Part shown: one piece after another, positions 56,400-64,000 of the stretch
Numbering within the stretch: position 1 is the first letter of the stretch
Layout of the letters: the number at the start of each line of letters is the position of its first letter
Assembly (NCBI GenBank): GCA_024280835.1
Contig: JAJRPJ010000006.1
Span: 294,098-358,097 of the forward strand
Reading direction: 5' to 3'
From: Candidatus Zixiibacteriota bacterium
GTDB lineage: Bacteria; Zixibacteria; MSB-5A5; GN15; JACZUZ01
Length of the DNA stretch: 64,000 nucleotides
Program-made: the position numbers and the translations under genes
Notes under the pieces: model-generated
Database searches by the model: none
Seen by the model: only the letters and a program-made list of their open reading frames with translations
Told to the model about the DNA's origin: nothing

Positions 56400-57782
56400 A
56401 TGAACACAAAACACTTAATGAAATCAACCTCTGGGATTCGTGGAATAATCGGCCCTGGTTTAACAGCCACAATGGTCACCGAATACGGAGCCGCTTTTGG
56501 CACTATTCTCAAACGCAAAAACAAATCTTCCAAAGCGCTCGGTCCACTAGTTGTTGGACGCGACAGTCGTCCATCAGGAGAAATGTTCTCAAATGCCTTC
56601 AGCGCTGGAGCGCAGTCAGTTGGAATCGATATTGTCGATGTTGGCATTGTTCCAACGCCAACAGTTGAAATGGCGGTTCTAGGTTTGAAAGCCTGCGCAG
56701 GCGTTTGTGTCACTGCTAGTCACAATCCATCGCCATGGAATGCGCTGAAGTTTTTTGATGCTAGCGGTGAGTTTATCAATGCGCGTGTCTTCAAAACTCT
56801 CGAAGATTGCTTCGACAAAAAGGCCTTCAAGTTCCAGCGCTATGACAGTCTCGGTTCATTGACGTACGATAACTCATGGATTGAAAAACATATCAAAGCC
56901 ACCTTGAAACTCAAAGGTGTCGCTATGAGTTCAATCAAACGCGCCAAATTGTCTGTGGTCGTCGATGCTGTCAATGGCGCGGGCTCAGATGCTTTGCCAG
57001 ATTTCTTGGAGCGTATGGGAGTTCGTGTCATCCGCCTGAACTGCAAACCCGATGGCCTCTTGCCGCATATGCCTGAGCCAACTCCAGAAAACTTGACTCA
57101 ACTTTCCAAGGCTGTCAAAAAACATAAGGCCCATCTCGGTTTGGCCTGCGATCCCGATGCCGACAGATTGGCGATAGTCGATGAAACGGGAACTCCTATT
57201 GGCGAGGAATTAACATTGGCTCTGGCGGTCAAGCGCGTACTTGAAGTCCTTGACAGCCCTGTCGTCGTCAATATGTCGACTTCACGCGCGACCACCGATA
57301 TGGCTGTCGAGGCTGGCGCAAAGTTTTACCATAGCAAGGTCGGTGAGGCCAATGTCATTGGTGAAATGAAAAAAAGAGGCGCAATTATCGGCGGCGAGGG
57401 TAATGGTGGAGTGATTTATGGCGCCTTGCATTATGGCCGCGATTCTCTGGTTGCCGCTGGATTAGTTCTCAGCGTTGTGGCTAAGTCTGGTAAAAAAATG
57501 TCAGAACTGGCGGGAACAGTTCCGAAATATTATACTATAAAGGGAAAAGCTCCTCTGCCGAAGAGTTTCGAGCGGAATTTGGCGGCTTTTGCCAAAGCTC
57601 TCAAAAAACGTCTGCCAAACCTAAAAACCGACACCCGTGACGGAATACGCTTCGATTTCACAGAGGGCTGGTTACAGATAAGGAAGTCGAACACTGAGCC
57701 GATATATAGAATGATAGTCGAAACCGACAACCAAAAATTAACAGACGAATTTTTTCGTCTCTGTCGCCAGAGCTTCAAATAG
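56400..57782 (+). CDS. glmM: Phosphohexomutase, probable phosphoglucosamine mutase
   Basis: The 460-residue protein is an alpha-D-phosphohexomutase. The phosphoserine is S107 in TASHNP, the Mg loop is CDPDADRLAIVDE, the sugar loop is GGEGNGGVIYG and the phosphate-binding loop is RKSNTEPIYRMIVE. The adjacent glmS makes glucosamine-6-phosphate, the GlmM substrate, so a GlmM role fits best; a phosphomannomutase or phosphoglucomutase remains possible. The weak AGAAAG precedes the ATG. Confidence 0.82.
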   Translation: MNTKHLMKSTSGIRGIIGPGLTATMVTEYGAAFGTILKRKNKSSKALGPLVVGRDSRPSGEMFSNAFSAGAQSVGIDIVDVGIVPTPTVEMAVLGLKACAGVCVTASHNPSPWNALKFFDASGEFINARVFKTLEDCFDKKAFKFQRYDSLGSLTYDNSWIEKHIKATLKLKGVAMSSIKRAKLSVVVDAVNGAGSDALPDFLERMGVRVIRLNCKPDGLLPHMPEPTPENLTQLSKAVKKHKAHLGLACDPDADRLAIVDETGTPIGEELTLALAVKRVLEVLDSPVVVNMSTSRATTDMAVEAGAKFYHSKVGEANVIGEMKKRGAIIGGEGNGGVIYGALHYGRDSLVAAGLVLSVVAKSGKKMSELAGTVPKYYTIKGKAPLPKSFERNLAAFAKALKKRLPNLKTDTRDGIRFDFTEGWLQIRKSNTEPIYRMIVETDNQKLTDEFFRLCRQSFK

Positions 57783-57787
57783 CAAAA

Positions 57788-57807
57788 GAGTTACTTGGAG
57801 TTACTTG
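57788..57807. repeat. Perfect 10-bp tandem duplication
   Basis: GAGTTACTTG is present twice in immediate succession (57788-57797, 57798-57807) in the short gap between glmM and glmS. Confidence 0.9.
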
Positions 57808-57842
57808 GCGCCCATATTTTTTTCGAAAGCAACTAGAACAAC

Positions 57843-59669
57843 ATGTGTGGTATAATCGGATATATTGGTGATAAACGAGCCAAGCCAATTCTCATGGCGG
57901 GGCTCAAGCGGATGGAATACCGTGGCTATGATTCGTCAGGAGTGGCTTTCAACGGACCGCATGGTGTGCATGTCCGCAAAGCCAGTGGAAAAATTGCTCG
58001 CCTTGAGGCCGAACTAGCTGGGCATGATTTTGAACAAACCGCAGGTATCGCCCACACGCGCTGGGCGACACATGGCCCACCAAATCAACTAAACGCCCAT
58101 CCGCATATAGATTCTTCTGGCGCCATTGCGATCGTGCATAATGGTATCATCGAAAATTACTATTCCTTGCGCAAGACTCTTCAAAAGCTTGGCCGCAAAT
58201 TTACAACCGACACAGACACCGAAGTCTTGGCCTGTTTGATTTCTGAATACTATGACGGCGATTTGACCGAGGCAGTGCGCTTGGCGCTCTCACAAATTGA
58301 AGGCGCCTATGGACTAGCTGTGATTTGCGAACAGGAGCCAGGTGTTATGGTGGCCGCGCGTAATGGCTCGCCGCTGGTGATTGGTGATGGCGAAGGCGAA
58401 AACTTTGTCGCTTCAGATATTTCCGCTGTTTTGGATTACACTAAGCGCGTTGTTTTTCTCGATGACGGACAAATTGCGACTGTCACTAAAGATTCATACA
58501 AAATTACCAATATCGATAAAGTTGTTATCACTCCGCATGTCGAAGAGATTACTTATTCGCTTGATAAAATCGAAAAAGGCGGCTACGAACATTTCATGCT
58601 CAAAGAAATTCATGAGCAAGCGCACACACTTCGTGACGCCATTCGTGGTCGTTTGAATTTCGAGGAAGGCAGACCGCGCTTAAACGGTCTCAACTTACAG
58701 TCCGAACAATTGCGCACACTCGACCGAATCATAATTTCGGCCTGCGGCACAAGTTGGCATTCGGGTTTGATTGGTGAGTATCTGATTGAAGAAATAGCGC
58801 GCGTCCCTGTCGAAGTTGAATACGCCAGCGAGTTTCGCTATCGTTCGCCGATAATTCCGCCTAACTCATTCTTTATCGCTATGAGTCAGTCTGGCGAAAC
58901 CGCTGATACTTTAGCGGCTTTGCGCGAAGCCAAACATTCTGGCGCCACAACTTTAGGAATCGTCAATGTCGTCGGCTCGGGTATTGCTCGTGAAACCGAC
59001 GGCGGAGTTTACACGCACTCAGGCCCAGAGATTGGGGTGGCCTCAACGAAGGCCTTCACTTCGCAAGTGATGGTTCTGAGTATGCTGGCAATTCTGCTCG
59101 GACGTATGCGCGATTTATCTTCCCAACAGGGCATGGAGATGATTGACTATTTGCAAAACATTCCGAATCAAGTCGAGCAAATCCTCAAACAAGACGAGCA
59201 TATCAAGAGCATCGCCGAGGTCTATCACAAGAGCAACAACTTCCTCTACCTTGGCCGAGGTGTCAATTTTCCTGTGGCGCTCGAAGGCGCGTTAAAGCTC
59301 AAAGAGATTTCCTATATTCACGCCGAGGGTTATCCTGCCGCAGAAATGAAACACGGCCCGATTGCGCTCATCGATGAAAACATGCCCGTGGTAGTGATTG
59401 CTCTCAAAGACATGGTCTATGACAAAGTTGTCACTGGTATCAATCAAGTCAAAGCGCGCGGCGGTCGTGTGATTGCTATCGCCACCGAAGGCGACACCGA
59501 AATCGCCTCCCATGCCGATCACGTAATCTATATCCCAGCGACATACCGTCTCTTCACCCCGCTACTGTCAATCATCCCGCTACAACTACTAGCCTACCAC
59601 ATAGCCGCCCTCCGCGGTTGCGAAATAGACCAACCCAGAAACTTGGCTAAGTCTGTTACGGTTGAGTAG
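57843..59669 (+). CDS. glmS: Glucosamine-fructose-6-phosphate aminotransferase
   Basis: The 608-residue enzyme makes glucosamine-6-phosphate from fructose-6-phosphate and glutamine, the first step to UDP-GlcNAc, peptidoglycan and LPS. The nucleophile is C2 (MCGIIGYIG). The glutaminase domain has THGPPNQLNAHPH and HNGIIENY. Two SIS domains follow, with SACGTSWHSG and SQSGETADTLAAL. The C-terminus PRNLAKSVTVE is typical. A clear Shine-Dalgarno site is missing, and no ribozyme-type leader is seen in the 60-base gap. Confidence 0.97.
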   Translation: MCGIIGYIGDKRAKPILMAGLKRMEYRGYDSSGVAFNGPHGVHVRKASGKIARLEAELAGHDFEQTAGIAHTRWATHGPPNQLNAHPHIDSSGAIAIVHNGIIENYYSLRKTLQKLGRKFTTDTDTEVLACLISEYYDGDLTEAVRLALSQIEGAYGLAVICEQEPGVMVAARNGSPLVIGDGEGENFVASDISAVLDYTKRVVFLDDGQIATVTKDSYKITNIDKVVITPHVEEITYSLDKIEKGGYEHFMLKEIHEQAHTLRDAIRGRLNFEEGRPRLNGLNLQSEQLRTLDRIIISACGTSWHSGLIGEYLIEEIARVPVEVEYASEFRYRSPIIPPNSFFIAMSQSGETADTLAALREAKHSGATTLGIVNVVGSGIARETDGGVYTHSGPEIGVASTKAFTSQVMVLSMLAILLGRMRDLSSQQGMEMIDYLQNIPNQVEQILKQDEHIKSIAEVYHKSNNFLYLGRGVNFPVALEGALKLKEISYIHAEGYPAAEMKHGPIALIDENMPVVVIALKDMVYDKVVTGINQVKARGGRVIAIATEGDTEIASHADHVIYIPATYRLFTPLLSIIPLQLLAYHIAALRGCEIDQPRNLAKSVTVE

Positions 59670-59689
59670 GAAATTATTCTATTAGAATC

Positions 59690-59736
59690 GGTGTCAGGTC
59701 ACACGCCTGACTTTGTCAGTCGCAAGACCCGACACA
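59690..59736. repeat. Palindromic REP-like element after glmS
   Basis: GTGTCAGGT (59691-59699) pairs with ACCCGACAC (59727-59735) with one mismatch, and inner pairs CAGG/CCTG and TGAC/GTCA allow alternative hairpins. It may also serve as a weak terminator for glmS. Confidence 0.5.
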
Positions 59737-59763
59737 ACAGATAAAAGCTCTAAGCACGGTGTG

Positions 59764-60249
59764 TTACTTTACCGAATCATGGCTATGGAGTAATTGTTGA
59801 GCGGTGGGATTCAATATTGAGTCATTACCAAAGAGAATCTTGAATTCCTCTTCAAGTCCGAGTTTCACGAACGAACGATTCTCTAAGTCAAAGAATCTCA
59901 CCTCACCCATTCCATCTGTGAATCGGACAACTTCAGTGTCGTTACGAATTTTTGTGAATAAGACATCTCGACTTTTGGATTCTGTACTATAAATGTAATG
60001 TTCCATTTCAAAGAACTCGGCTCTGTCAATCAAGAAGAAGTTAAATGTTGTGGAAGTCGTTGCTCCATAATTTTTTTTGTAGACGTTGATTTGATAGCGG
60101 TCTGAATTGTAACTTGTCACTAGAACTTCCTCCAAGCCCATTTCGATAGTCAGAATGAACGAAAAGAGAAGCACGATTGGAAAGGCAACATAGGGCAATA
60201 CAGTTACTAAAGTTACAAATACAACTTGTTTTGTTTTCTCTTTTACCAT
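59764..60249 (-). CDS. Small membrane-anchored protein of unknown function
   Basis: The 161-residue product has one hydrophobic segment (about 10-33) and a beta-rich outer domain of about 125 residues (for example NRSFVKLGLEEEFKILFGND near the end). No family is recognised. GGAG at 8-base spacing supports the ATG. It lies between glmS and the convergent terminator of the acyl-CoA dehydrogenase gene, and reads on the minus strand alone. Base composition is AT-rich compared with its neighbours. Confidence 0.7.
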   Translation of the reverse strand: MVKEKTKQVVFVTLVTVLPYVAFPIVLLFSFILTIEMGLEEVLVTSYNSDRYQINVYKKNYGATTSTTFNFFLIDRAEFFEMEHYIYSTESKSRDVLFTKIRNDTEVVRFTDGMGEVRFFDLENRSFVKLGLEEEFKILFGNDSILNPTAQQLLHSHDSVK

Positions 60250-60303
60250 CTCAACTCCAGTTACAACAAGTCATACTCATCAATCAAGTAAAAGTTCAAT
60301 TTC

Positions 60304-60339
60304 ACAAAAAAGCAGGGCGCCGAAACTCGGCGCCCTGCT
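60304..60339 (-). terminator. Rho-independent terminator of the acyl-CoA dehydrogenase gene
   Basis: A perfect 13-bp stem (60311-60323 with 60327-60339) with a 3-base loop. On the minus strand it is followed by a run of six T. It stands about 35 bases after the dehydrogenase stop. Confidence 0.93.
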
Positions 60340-60373
60340 TGTATCATACTCTTATCCTAGAAAAGCTTGTCAA

Positions 60374-61579
60374 CTATTCCTGCCCAACAATCGGCAACTC
60401 GCGCTCAAGCTTCTTATCCTTACGATAACCCAAAGCATAATCGGCTTGCATTAGTGTCTGCACTTCGCGTGTGCCTTCATAAATCGCCGCGCCTTTGGAG
60501 TTGCGGAAGAAACGCTCAACTGGATACTCATCGGAATAACCATAAGCGCCATGAATCTGCACAGCAGAATGCGCGGCTTGTTCGGCTTCATCACATGCTA
60601 CCCATTTCGACAATGCGGTCTCGCGGGTGTTACGTTTGCCTTCGTTTTTCAAAACTCCAGCTTTCATCCACAAGTAACGTGAATACTCATAGCCCTTAAC
60701 CATATTAGCGAGCATCTGTTTGACCAACTGATGCTCACCAATCTCAACGCCAAATGTCTTGCGCTCATGTGAGTATTTCAGTGACGCATCCAGACAGGCC
60801 TTAATCAACCCACAGCTACCAGAAGCCACAGTGTAACGACCTTGATCCAAACAGAACATCGCAATCTTAAAGCCAGCGCCTTCTTTGTAAACCAAATTCT
60901 CTTCAGGCACTTCAACATCTTGCATCGAAATCCAGCCTGTGTTACCAGCGCGAACTCCCAGCTTGCCTTCAATTGAACCTGTAGTGACACCTTTCATACC
61001 ACGCTCAACAATGAAGCAAGAGATACCATGAGGGTCACGGGTTTTCTTCATCTCCAAATCATGGTAACCGAAAATCAAAAATTGATCAGCAACATTCGCC
61101 AGCGAAATCCACATCTTTTCGCCATTGAGAATATACTTGTCACCTTTCTTAATCGCAGTAGTTTCCATGCCACGCACATCAGAGCCAGCGGCTGGCTCGG
61201 TCAAACCGAAAGTAGAAATCTTCTCACCCTTAGCCGCTGGTACTAAATATTTTTGCTTCTGCTCTTCGTTAGCCCATGTCAAAACTGACATACAGAACAA
61301 GCCCAAATGCACAGAAAGCACAACTCGCGCGGCGGTGTCGGCGTATTCCATTTCCTCGCAAGCTAATCCGAGCGAGATATAATCCATTCCCATACCGCCA
61401 TATTCCTCAGGAATACAAAATCCCAACAAATTGGCCTTAGCCATAGCTGGTAGCAACTCAGGATTAAGAGTGTGTTTGCGGTCAAATTCTTGAATTGTCG
61501 GTATAACCACCTTCGAGGCGACTTCGCGAGCCATATCGCGAACTGCCAACTGATTCTCGGTAAATGTAAAATCAATCAT
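60374..61579 (-). CDS. Acyl-CoA dehydrogenase
   Basis: The 401-residue flavoenzyme oxidises acyl-CoA to enoyl-CoA and passes electrons to ETF. It has the FAD motifs GLTEPAAGSDVRGM and the WISLANVAD region, and the catalytic base E368 in AIYEGTREVQ. Length and the QIHGAYGYSDEYPVER segment match short-chain acyl-CoA dehydrogenases. The ATG at 61579 with AAGGAG about 11 bases upstream is preferred over an upstream in-frame start that would add a non-conserved arm. EtfB, its likely electron partner, is encoded 12 kb away. Confidence 0.95.
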   Translation of the reverse strand: MIDFTFTENQLAVRDMAREVASKVVIPTIQEFDRKHTLNPELLPAMAKANLLGFCIPEEYGGMGMDYISLGLACEEMEYADTAARVVLSVHLGLFCMSVLTWANEEQKQKYLVPAAKGEKISTFGLTEPAAGSDVRGMETTAIKKGDKYILNGEKMWISLANVADQFLIFGYHDLEMKKTRDPHGISCFIVERGMKGVTTGSIEGKLGVRAGNTGWISMQDVEVPEENLVYKEGAGFKIAMFCLDQGRYTVASGSCGLIKACLDASLKYSHERKTFGVEIGEHQLVKQMLANMVKGYEYSRYLWMKAGVLKNEGKRNTRETALSKWVACDEAEQAAHSAVQIHGAYGYSDEYPVERFFRNSKGAAIYEGTREVQTLMQADYALGYRKDKKLERELPIVGQE

Positions 61580-61780
61580 TGGATCTGTTGCTCCTTGTCC
61601 AATCCGCCGAGTGGCAAAATTGGTCCATCGAAAAATGAAATTAGTCTCTGTTTCTAAAGGGGCTAAGAAAATAGCCACCCGCGCGCTCTACCGATAATAA
61701 TAGAGACCGCCTGTGGCAGTGATATAACAGGAAGGATTTATGATGTCAATTGGCTATCTATATAGATAATCAACAGAGTT

Positions 61781-62884
61781 TTACCAGTTAGGGCTACAAT
61801 AGTTGAATTCAAGTCCATCTGGCTTACGGAACTCATTAAGCTCGCCGCCATTAATCGAAACGGTAAACATGGTGGCGCTTCTGCCGCTTGGGTTTCTTCC
61901 CGCGAAAATGACAGTGGCGCCACTATTCATAAATCGCGGATTTCCAAAATGCGCTTTGGTGGTGCCAATTTTGGTGAGATTCAACAAATTTGTTCCGTCA
62001 GCGTCCAGCCGATAAATATTACCGTCCGTACGATTTGTGCCTACCAAATATCTCCCATCTGGAGACCAAATAGTCTCAGTCATGAACATAGTATCCGAGA
62101 CATAGAACGGCGTCACCGGCCCACCAGTAGCGGGAATCGCATACAATCCTTTGTCACCCTGATGGCGCGAAAAGATAATTTTCGTGCCATCACCATTCCA
62201 ACTGGGCATATAGGAGCTAATAGAATCGTGGGTCAGTTGCTTTAGGCCACTGGCTTCACCATTGGCGTCAACCACGAAAATCTGCCGAACATTCAATTTA
62301 TCCTTGGATGCGAAAGCAATAACATTGGCCTTTGGAGACCAAGCTGGCATTTCTGGCAAAAGAAACTCGGGCGTCTTAATAACTATTCCTTTACCGGGTT
62401 GACTTAGGTCTAGAATTTTCATGCTCAGACGTGGGTCGATGCAAACAGCTCGGACGCGGTCAGACGCCCATGAAGCATGTCCGCCGCGGCTGGAGACATG
62501 TTGCAATGTGTCCCCTTTTTCGTTCAGAAGCCACATACCTTTATCGCGACTACGAGTTGCACAGTCAGCAAACATCAAGCGATTGATACGCTTGACACTA
62601 GTACTGCCCTTCGTGGGGTCATTGGGATCAACTTGATACTCCAAGACATCTCCAGTTCGCAATTCTGGCGTTTGTGGTCTTGTGCTATCAGTCTTTTGAG
62701 GCTGAGTCAGAACCTGAGCGTAAGCCGTCTCGACCAACCCAGAGAAGACAACCCCGGAAGCCACATAGGAGGAAAGCGCGATTACCGAAATCGCCAAGAC
62801 AGCCACCAACTTATTGGAGGTCAATAGTCCATTCTGGGTATGTTTGTGACCCAAAGTATGAATTGTTCTGCTCTTTGTTCTCAT
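61781..62884 (-). CDS. Exported TolB-like beta-propeller protein
   Basis: The 367-residue product has an N-terminal hydrophobic export segment (about 27-55, ending AYAQ) and a WD40/PD40-type propeller with repeats such as MPAWSPKANVIAFAS, MPSWNGDGTKIIFSR and ETIWSPDGRYLVG. This is the fold of the TolB C-terminal domain, but the TolB N-terminal domain is missing and no Tol-Pal genes are near. It is likely a periplasmic binding or scaffold protein. The ATG at 62884 has no ribosome site; a TTG at 62944 is an alternative. Confidence 0.8.
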   Translation of the reverse strand: MRTKSRTIHTLGHKHTQNGLLTSNKLVAVLAISVIALSSYVASGVVFSGLVETAYAQVLTQPQKTDSTRPQTPELRTGDVLEYQVDPNDPTKGSTSVKRINRLMFADCATRSRDKGMWLLNEKGDTLQHVSSRGGHASWASDRVRAVCIDPRLSMKILDLSQPGKGIVIKTPEFLLPEMPAWSPKANVIAFASKDKLNVRQIFVVDANGEASGLKQLTHDSISSYMPSWNGDGTKIIFSRHQGDKGLYAIPATGGPVTPFYVSDTMFMTETIWSPDGRYLVGTNRTDGNIYRLDADGTNLLNLTKIGTTKAHFGNPRFMNSGATVIFAGRNPSGRSATMFTVSINGGELNEFRKPDGLEFNYCSPNW

Positions 62885-63195
62885 CTGCTTGTCGTTTTCT
62901 CTTATGTATTTACTGTTGCTCTCGAATAGCTCAATCAATAACAATTGAGCTGTCTCAACTTTTCTTTACTATATATATGCTTATACCCAAACAACTTAGA
63001 TTGGTTGAATGTACTTTCGACCAATTTCTAATCAGCGTTCCCTACCGCAGTCCACCTATGGAATCTGCCGTATCTAGCCAGATATTGCAAGTTCCATTCC
63101 GACAATTGCCTCTTGGCCCTATTGGGTGAATTCTTCATCTTGTAGCGGCCCAATTGTATATGACTATTGATAAACAATTGCCCTACGCCAATGGC

Positions 63196-63223
63196 TTGAC
63201 AATTGGCTCCATCAGAGTACAAT
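63196..63223 (+). promoter_or_regulatory. Promoter of the thiolase gene
   Basis: TTGACA (63196-63201), a 16-base spacer and TACAAT (63218-63223). The predicted start is about 63230, giving a leader of about 109 bases. Confidence 0.7.
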
Positions 63224-63229
63224 ATGCTT

Positions 63230-63277
63230 CTGGGGGGAGTCAATTAACCGACTGAAAAGTCCATTAAATCCTCCCAG
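63230..63277 (+). promoter_or_regulatory. Structured 5' leader at the start of the thiolase mRNA
   Basis: CTGGGGGGA (63230-63238) can pair with TCCTCCCAG (63269-63277) with one G-U pair, enclosing a small AGTC/GACT hairpin (63238-63253). It begins at the predicted first base of the transcript, which would give a 5'-terminal stem that protects the mRNA or regulates it. Confidence 0.4.
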
Positions 63278-63338
63278 TAGATAACATCCATTTTATGAAC
63301 GTTTCTAGGAAACATTTGCAGTATCAAAAGGAAGATTG

Positions 63339-64000
63339 ATGAAAGAAGCAGGTTTTAGAGAAGTTGTAATTGTTGACGGAGCAAGAACCGCTTTCGGGTC
63401 ATTCGGTGGCTCATTAAAAGGATTCTCCGCGCTGGACTTAGGGACATTCGCCGCTATCGGGGCGCTAAAAAAATCAGGAGTCAAACCTGAACAAATCGAC
63501 CACACTGTCATGGGCAACGCCTTGCAAACCAGTAATGACGCTCTCTATGGCGCTCGTCACGTCTCGCTCAGAGCTGGTGTGCCAGTTGATCGTCCAGCAT
63601 TGACTGTTAATCGTATTTGTGGTTCAGGTCTGCAGGCGATAGTTACCGCTGCACAAATGATAATGCTTGGTGATGCCGATATGTGTTTGGCGGGTGGTAT
63701 GGAAAGCATGTCACAAACACCGCATGTAATCCACGGCGCTCGTTGGGGCTTGCCTCTCGGTCAAGGCAAAATGGATGACTTACTTTGGGAGGCCTTGATG
63801 GACACATATTGTGACACATCAATGGCCGTCACTGCCGAAAACCTTGCCGAGAAATACAAAGTCTCTCGTGAGGACGCCGACGAATACGCGCTTCGCAGTC
63901 AGCGCCTAGCAACCACCGCACAGAAAAATGGCTGGTTCGCAGAAGAGATTACACCAATTGAAATCAAATCACGCAAGGGTGTGAAAATCGCTGACACCGA
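63339..64000 (+). CDS. Acetyl-CoA acetyltransferase/thiolase (cut off at the window end)
   Basis: The first ~220 residues of a thiolase. VIVDGARTAFGSFGGSLKG is at the start, and the reactive Cys is C94 in VNRICGSGLQAI, followed by GGMESMSQTPH. The C-terminal half with the second Cys and the His lies beyond the window. AAGGAA supports the ATG at 63339. It is either the degradative thiolase of beta-oxidation or the biosynthetic acetoacetyl-CoA thiolase; the nearby acyl-CoA dehydrogenase favours oxidation. Confidence 0.93.
   Translation, partial: MKEAGFREVVIVDGARTAFGSFGGSLKGFSALDLGTFAAIGALKKSGVKPEQIDHTVMGNALQTSNDALYGARHVSLRAGVPVDRPALTVNRICGSGLQAIVTAAQMIMLGDADMCLAGGMESMSQTPHVIHGARWGLPLGQGKMDDLLWEALMDTYCDTSMAVTAENLAEKYKVSREDADEYALRSQRLATTAQKNGWFAEEITPIEIKSRKGVKIADT

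Larger units (their letters stand above)
62885..63338. other. Intergenic with two opposed promoters
   Basis: This 454-base gap separates the divergent TolB-like and thiolase genes. It holds the thiolase promoter and its structured leader. The promoter of the TolB-like gene was not located with confidence. Confidence 0.5.

Overview
This window looks like chromosomal DNA of a Gram-negative bacterium of moderate GC. The signs are outer-membrane barrel-type proteins, two SurA/PpiC-type periplasmic chaperones, a PorV/PorQ-like protein and a TolB-like propeller protein. HPr kinase in a Gram-negative setting and an ATP synthase subunit a with a signal-peptide-like, His-rich N-terminal extension suggest the Fibrobacteres-Chlorobi-Bacteroidetes superphylum or a related candidate phylum. 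That placement is inference. No phage, CRISPR array, rRNA or intact insertion sequence was seen.

Layout. 0-2 kb: a metal-type MerR regulator leading into a cut-off CPxC membrane protein, tRNA-Asn and superoxide dismutase. 2-8.2 kb: an exported barrel-like protein, a double-PDZ protein and a large hybrid sensor kinase. 8.4-13.4 kb: HPr kinase, two parvulin-type chaperones and an S4 protein. 13.6-16.4 kb: a MoxR-type ATPase and VWA protein pair with an in-frame stop near the end of the ATPase. 16.4-24.7 kb: a glycosyltransferase, a MacB-like ABC transporter, two methyltransferase-like proteins, RsmE and a GT39-TPR membrane protein. 24.7-27.5 kb: an accessory-looking AT-rich stretch with orphan genes, a REP-like palindrome and a Cys-rich exported HMA protein. 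27.7-31 kb: a PorV-like protein, a VIT-family protein and an LRR-like repeat protein.

31.4-39.6 kb is a complete F1Fo ATP synthase cluster (Z-I-B-E-F-H-A-G-D-C). 39.8-47.7 kb is a fatty-acid synthesis cluster (DUF177, rpmF, plsX, fabH, fabD, fabG, acpP, fabF, rnc). 47.9-51.6 kb holds etfB without etfA, a small cupin and a large exported protein of unknown role. 51.8-59.7 kb has a heterodimeric ABC exporter, an inositol-monophosphatase-like enzyme, and glmM with glmS for amino-sugar synthesis. 60-64 kb has acyl-CoA dehydrogenase, a TolB-like protein and a cut-off thiolase. Acyl-CoA dehydrogenase, EtfB and thiolase point to fatty-acid or acid oxidation.

Signals outside the genes. At least five genes have a sigma70-like promoter so close to the start codon that the mRNA would be leaderless, while genes inside operons keep Shine-Dalgarno sites. 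Several intergenic gaps carry short imperfect tandem duplications of 10-24 bp. A few palindromic or structured elements sit between genes. The strongest leads are the stop codon inside the MoxR-type gene, the Cys-rich HMA protein, the leaderless promoter pattern and a perfect five-residue DS repeat in the MacB-like permease.
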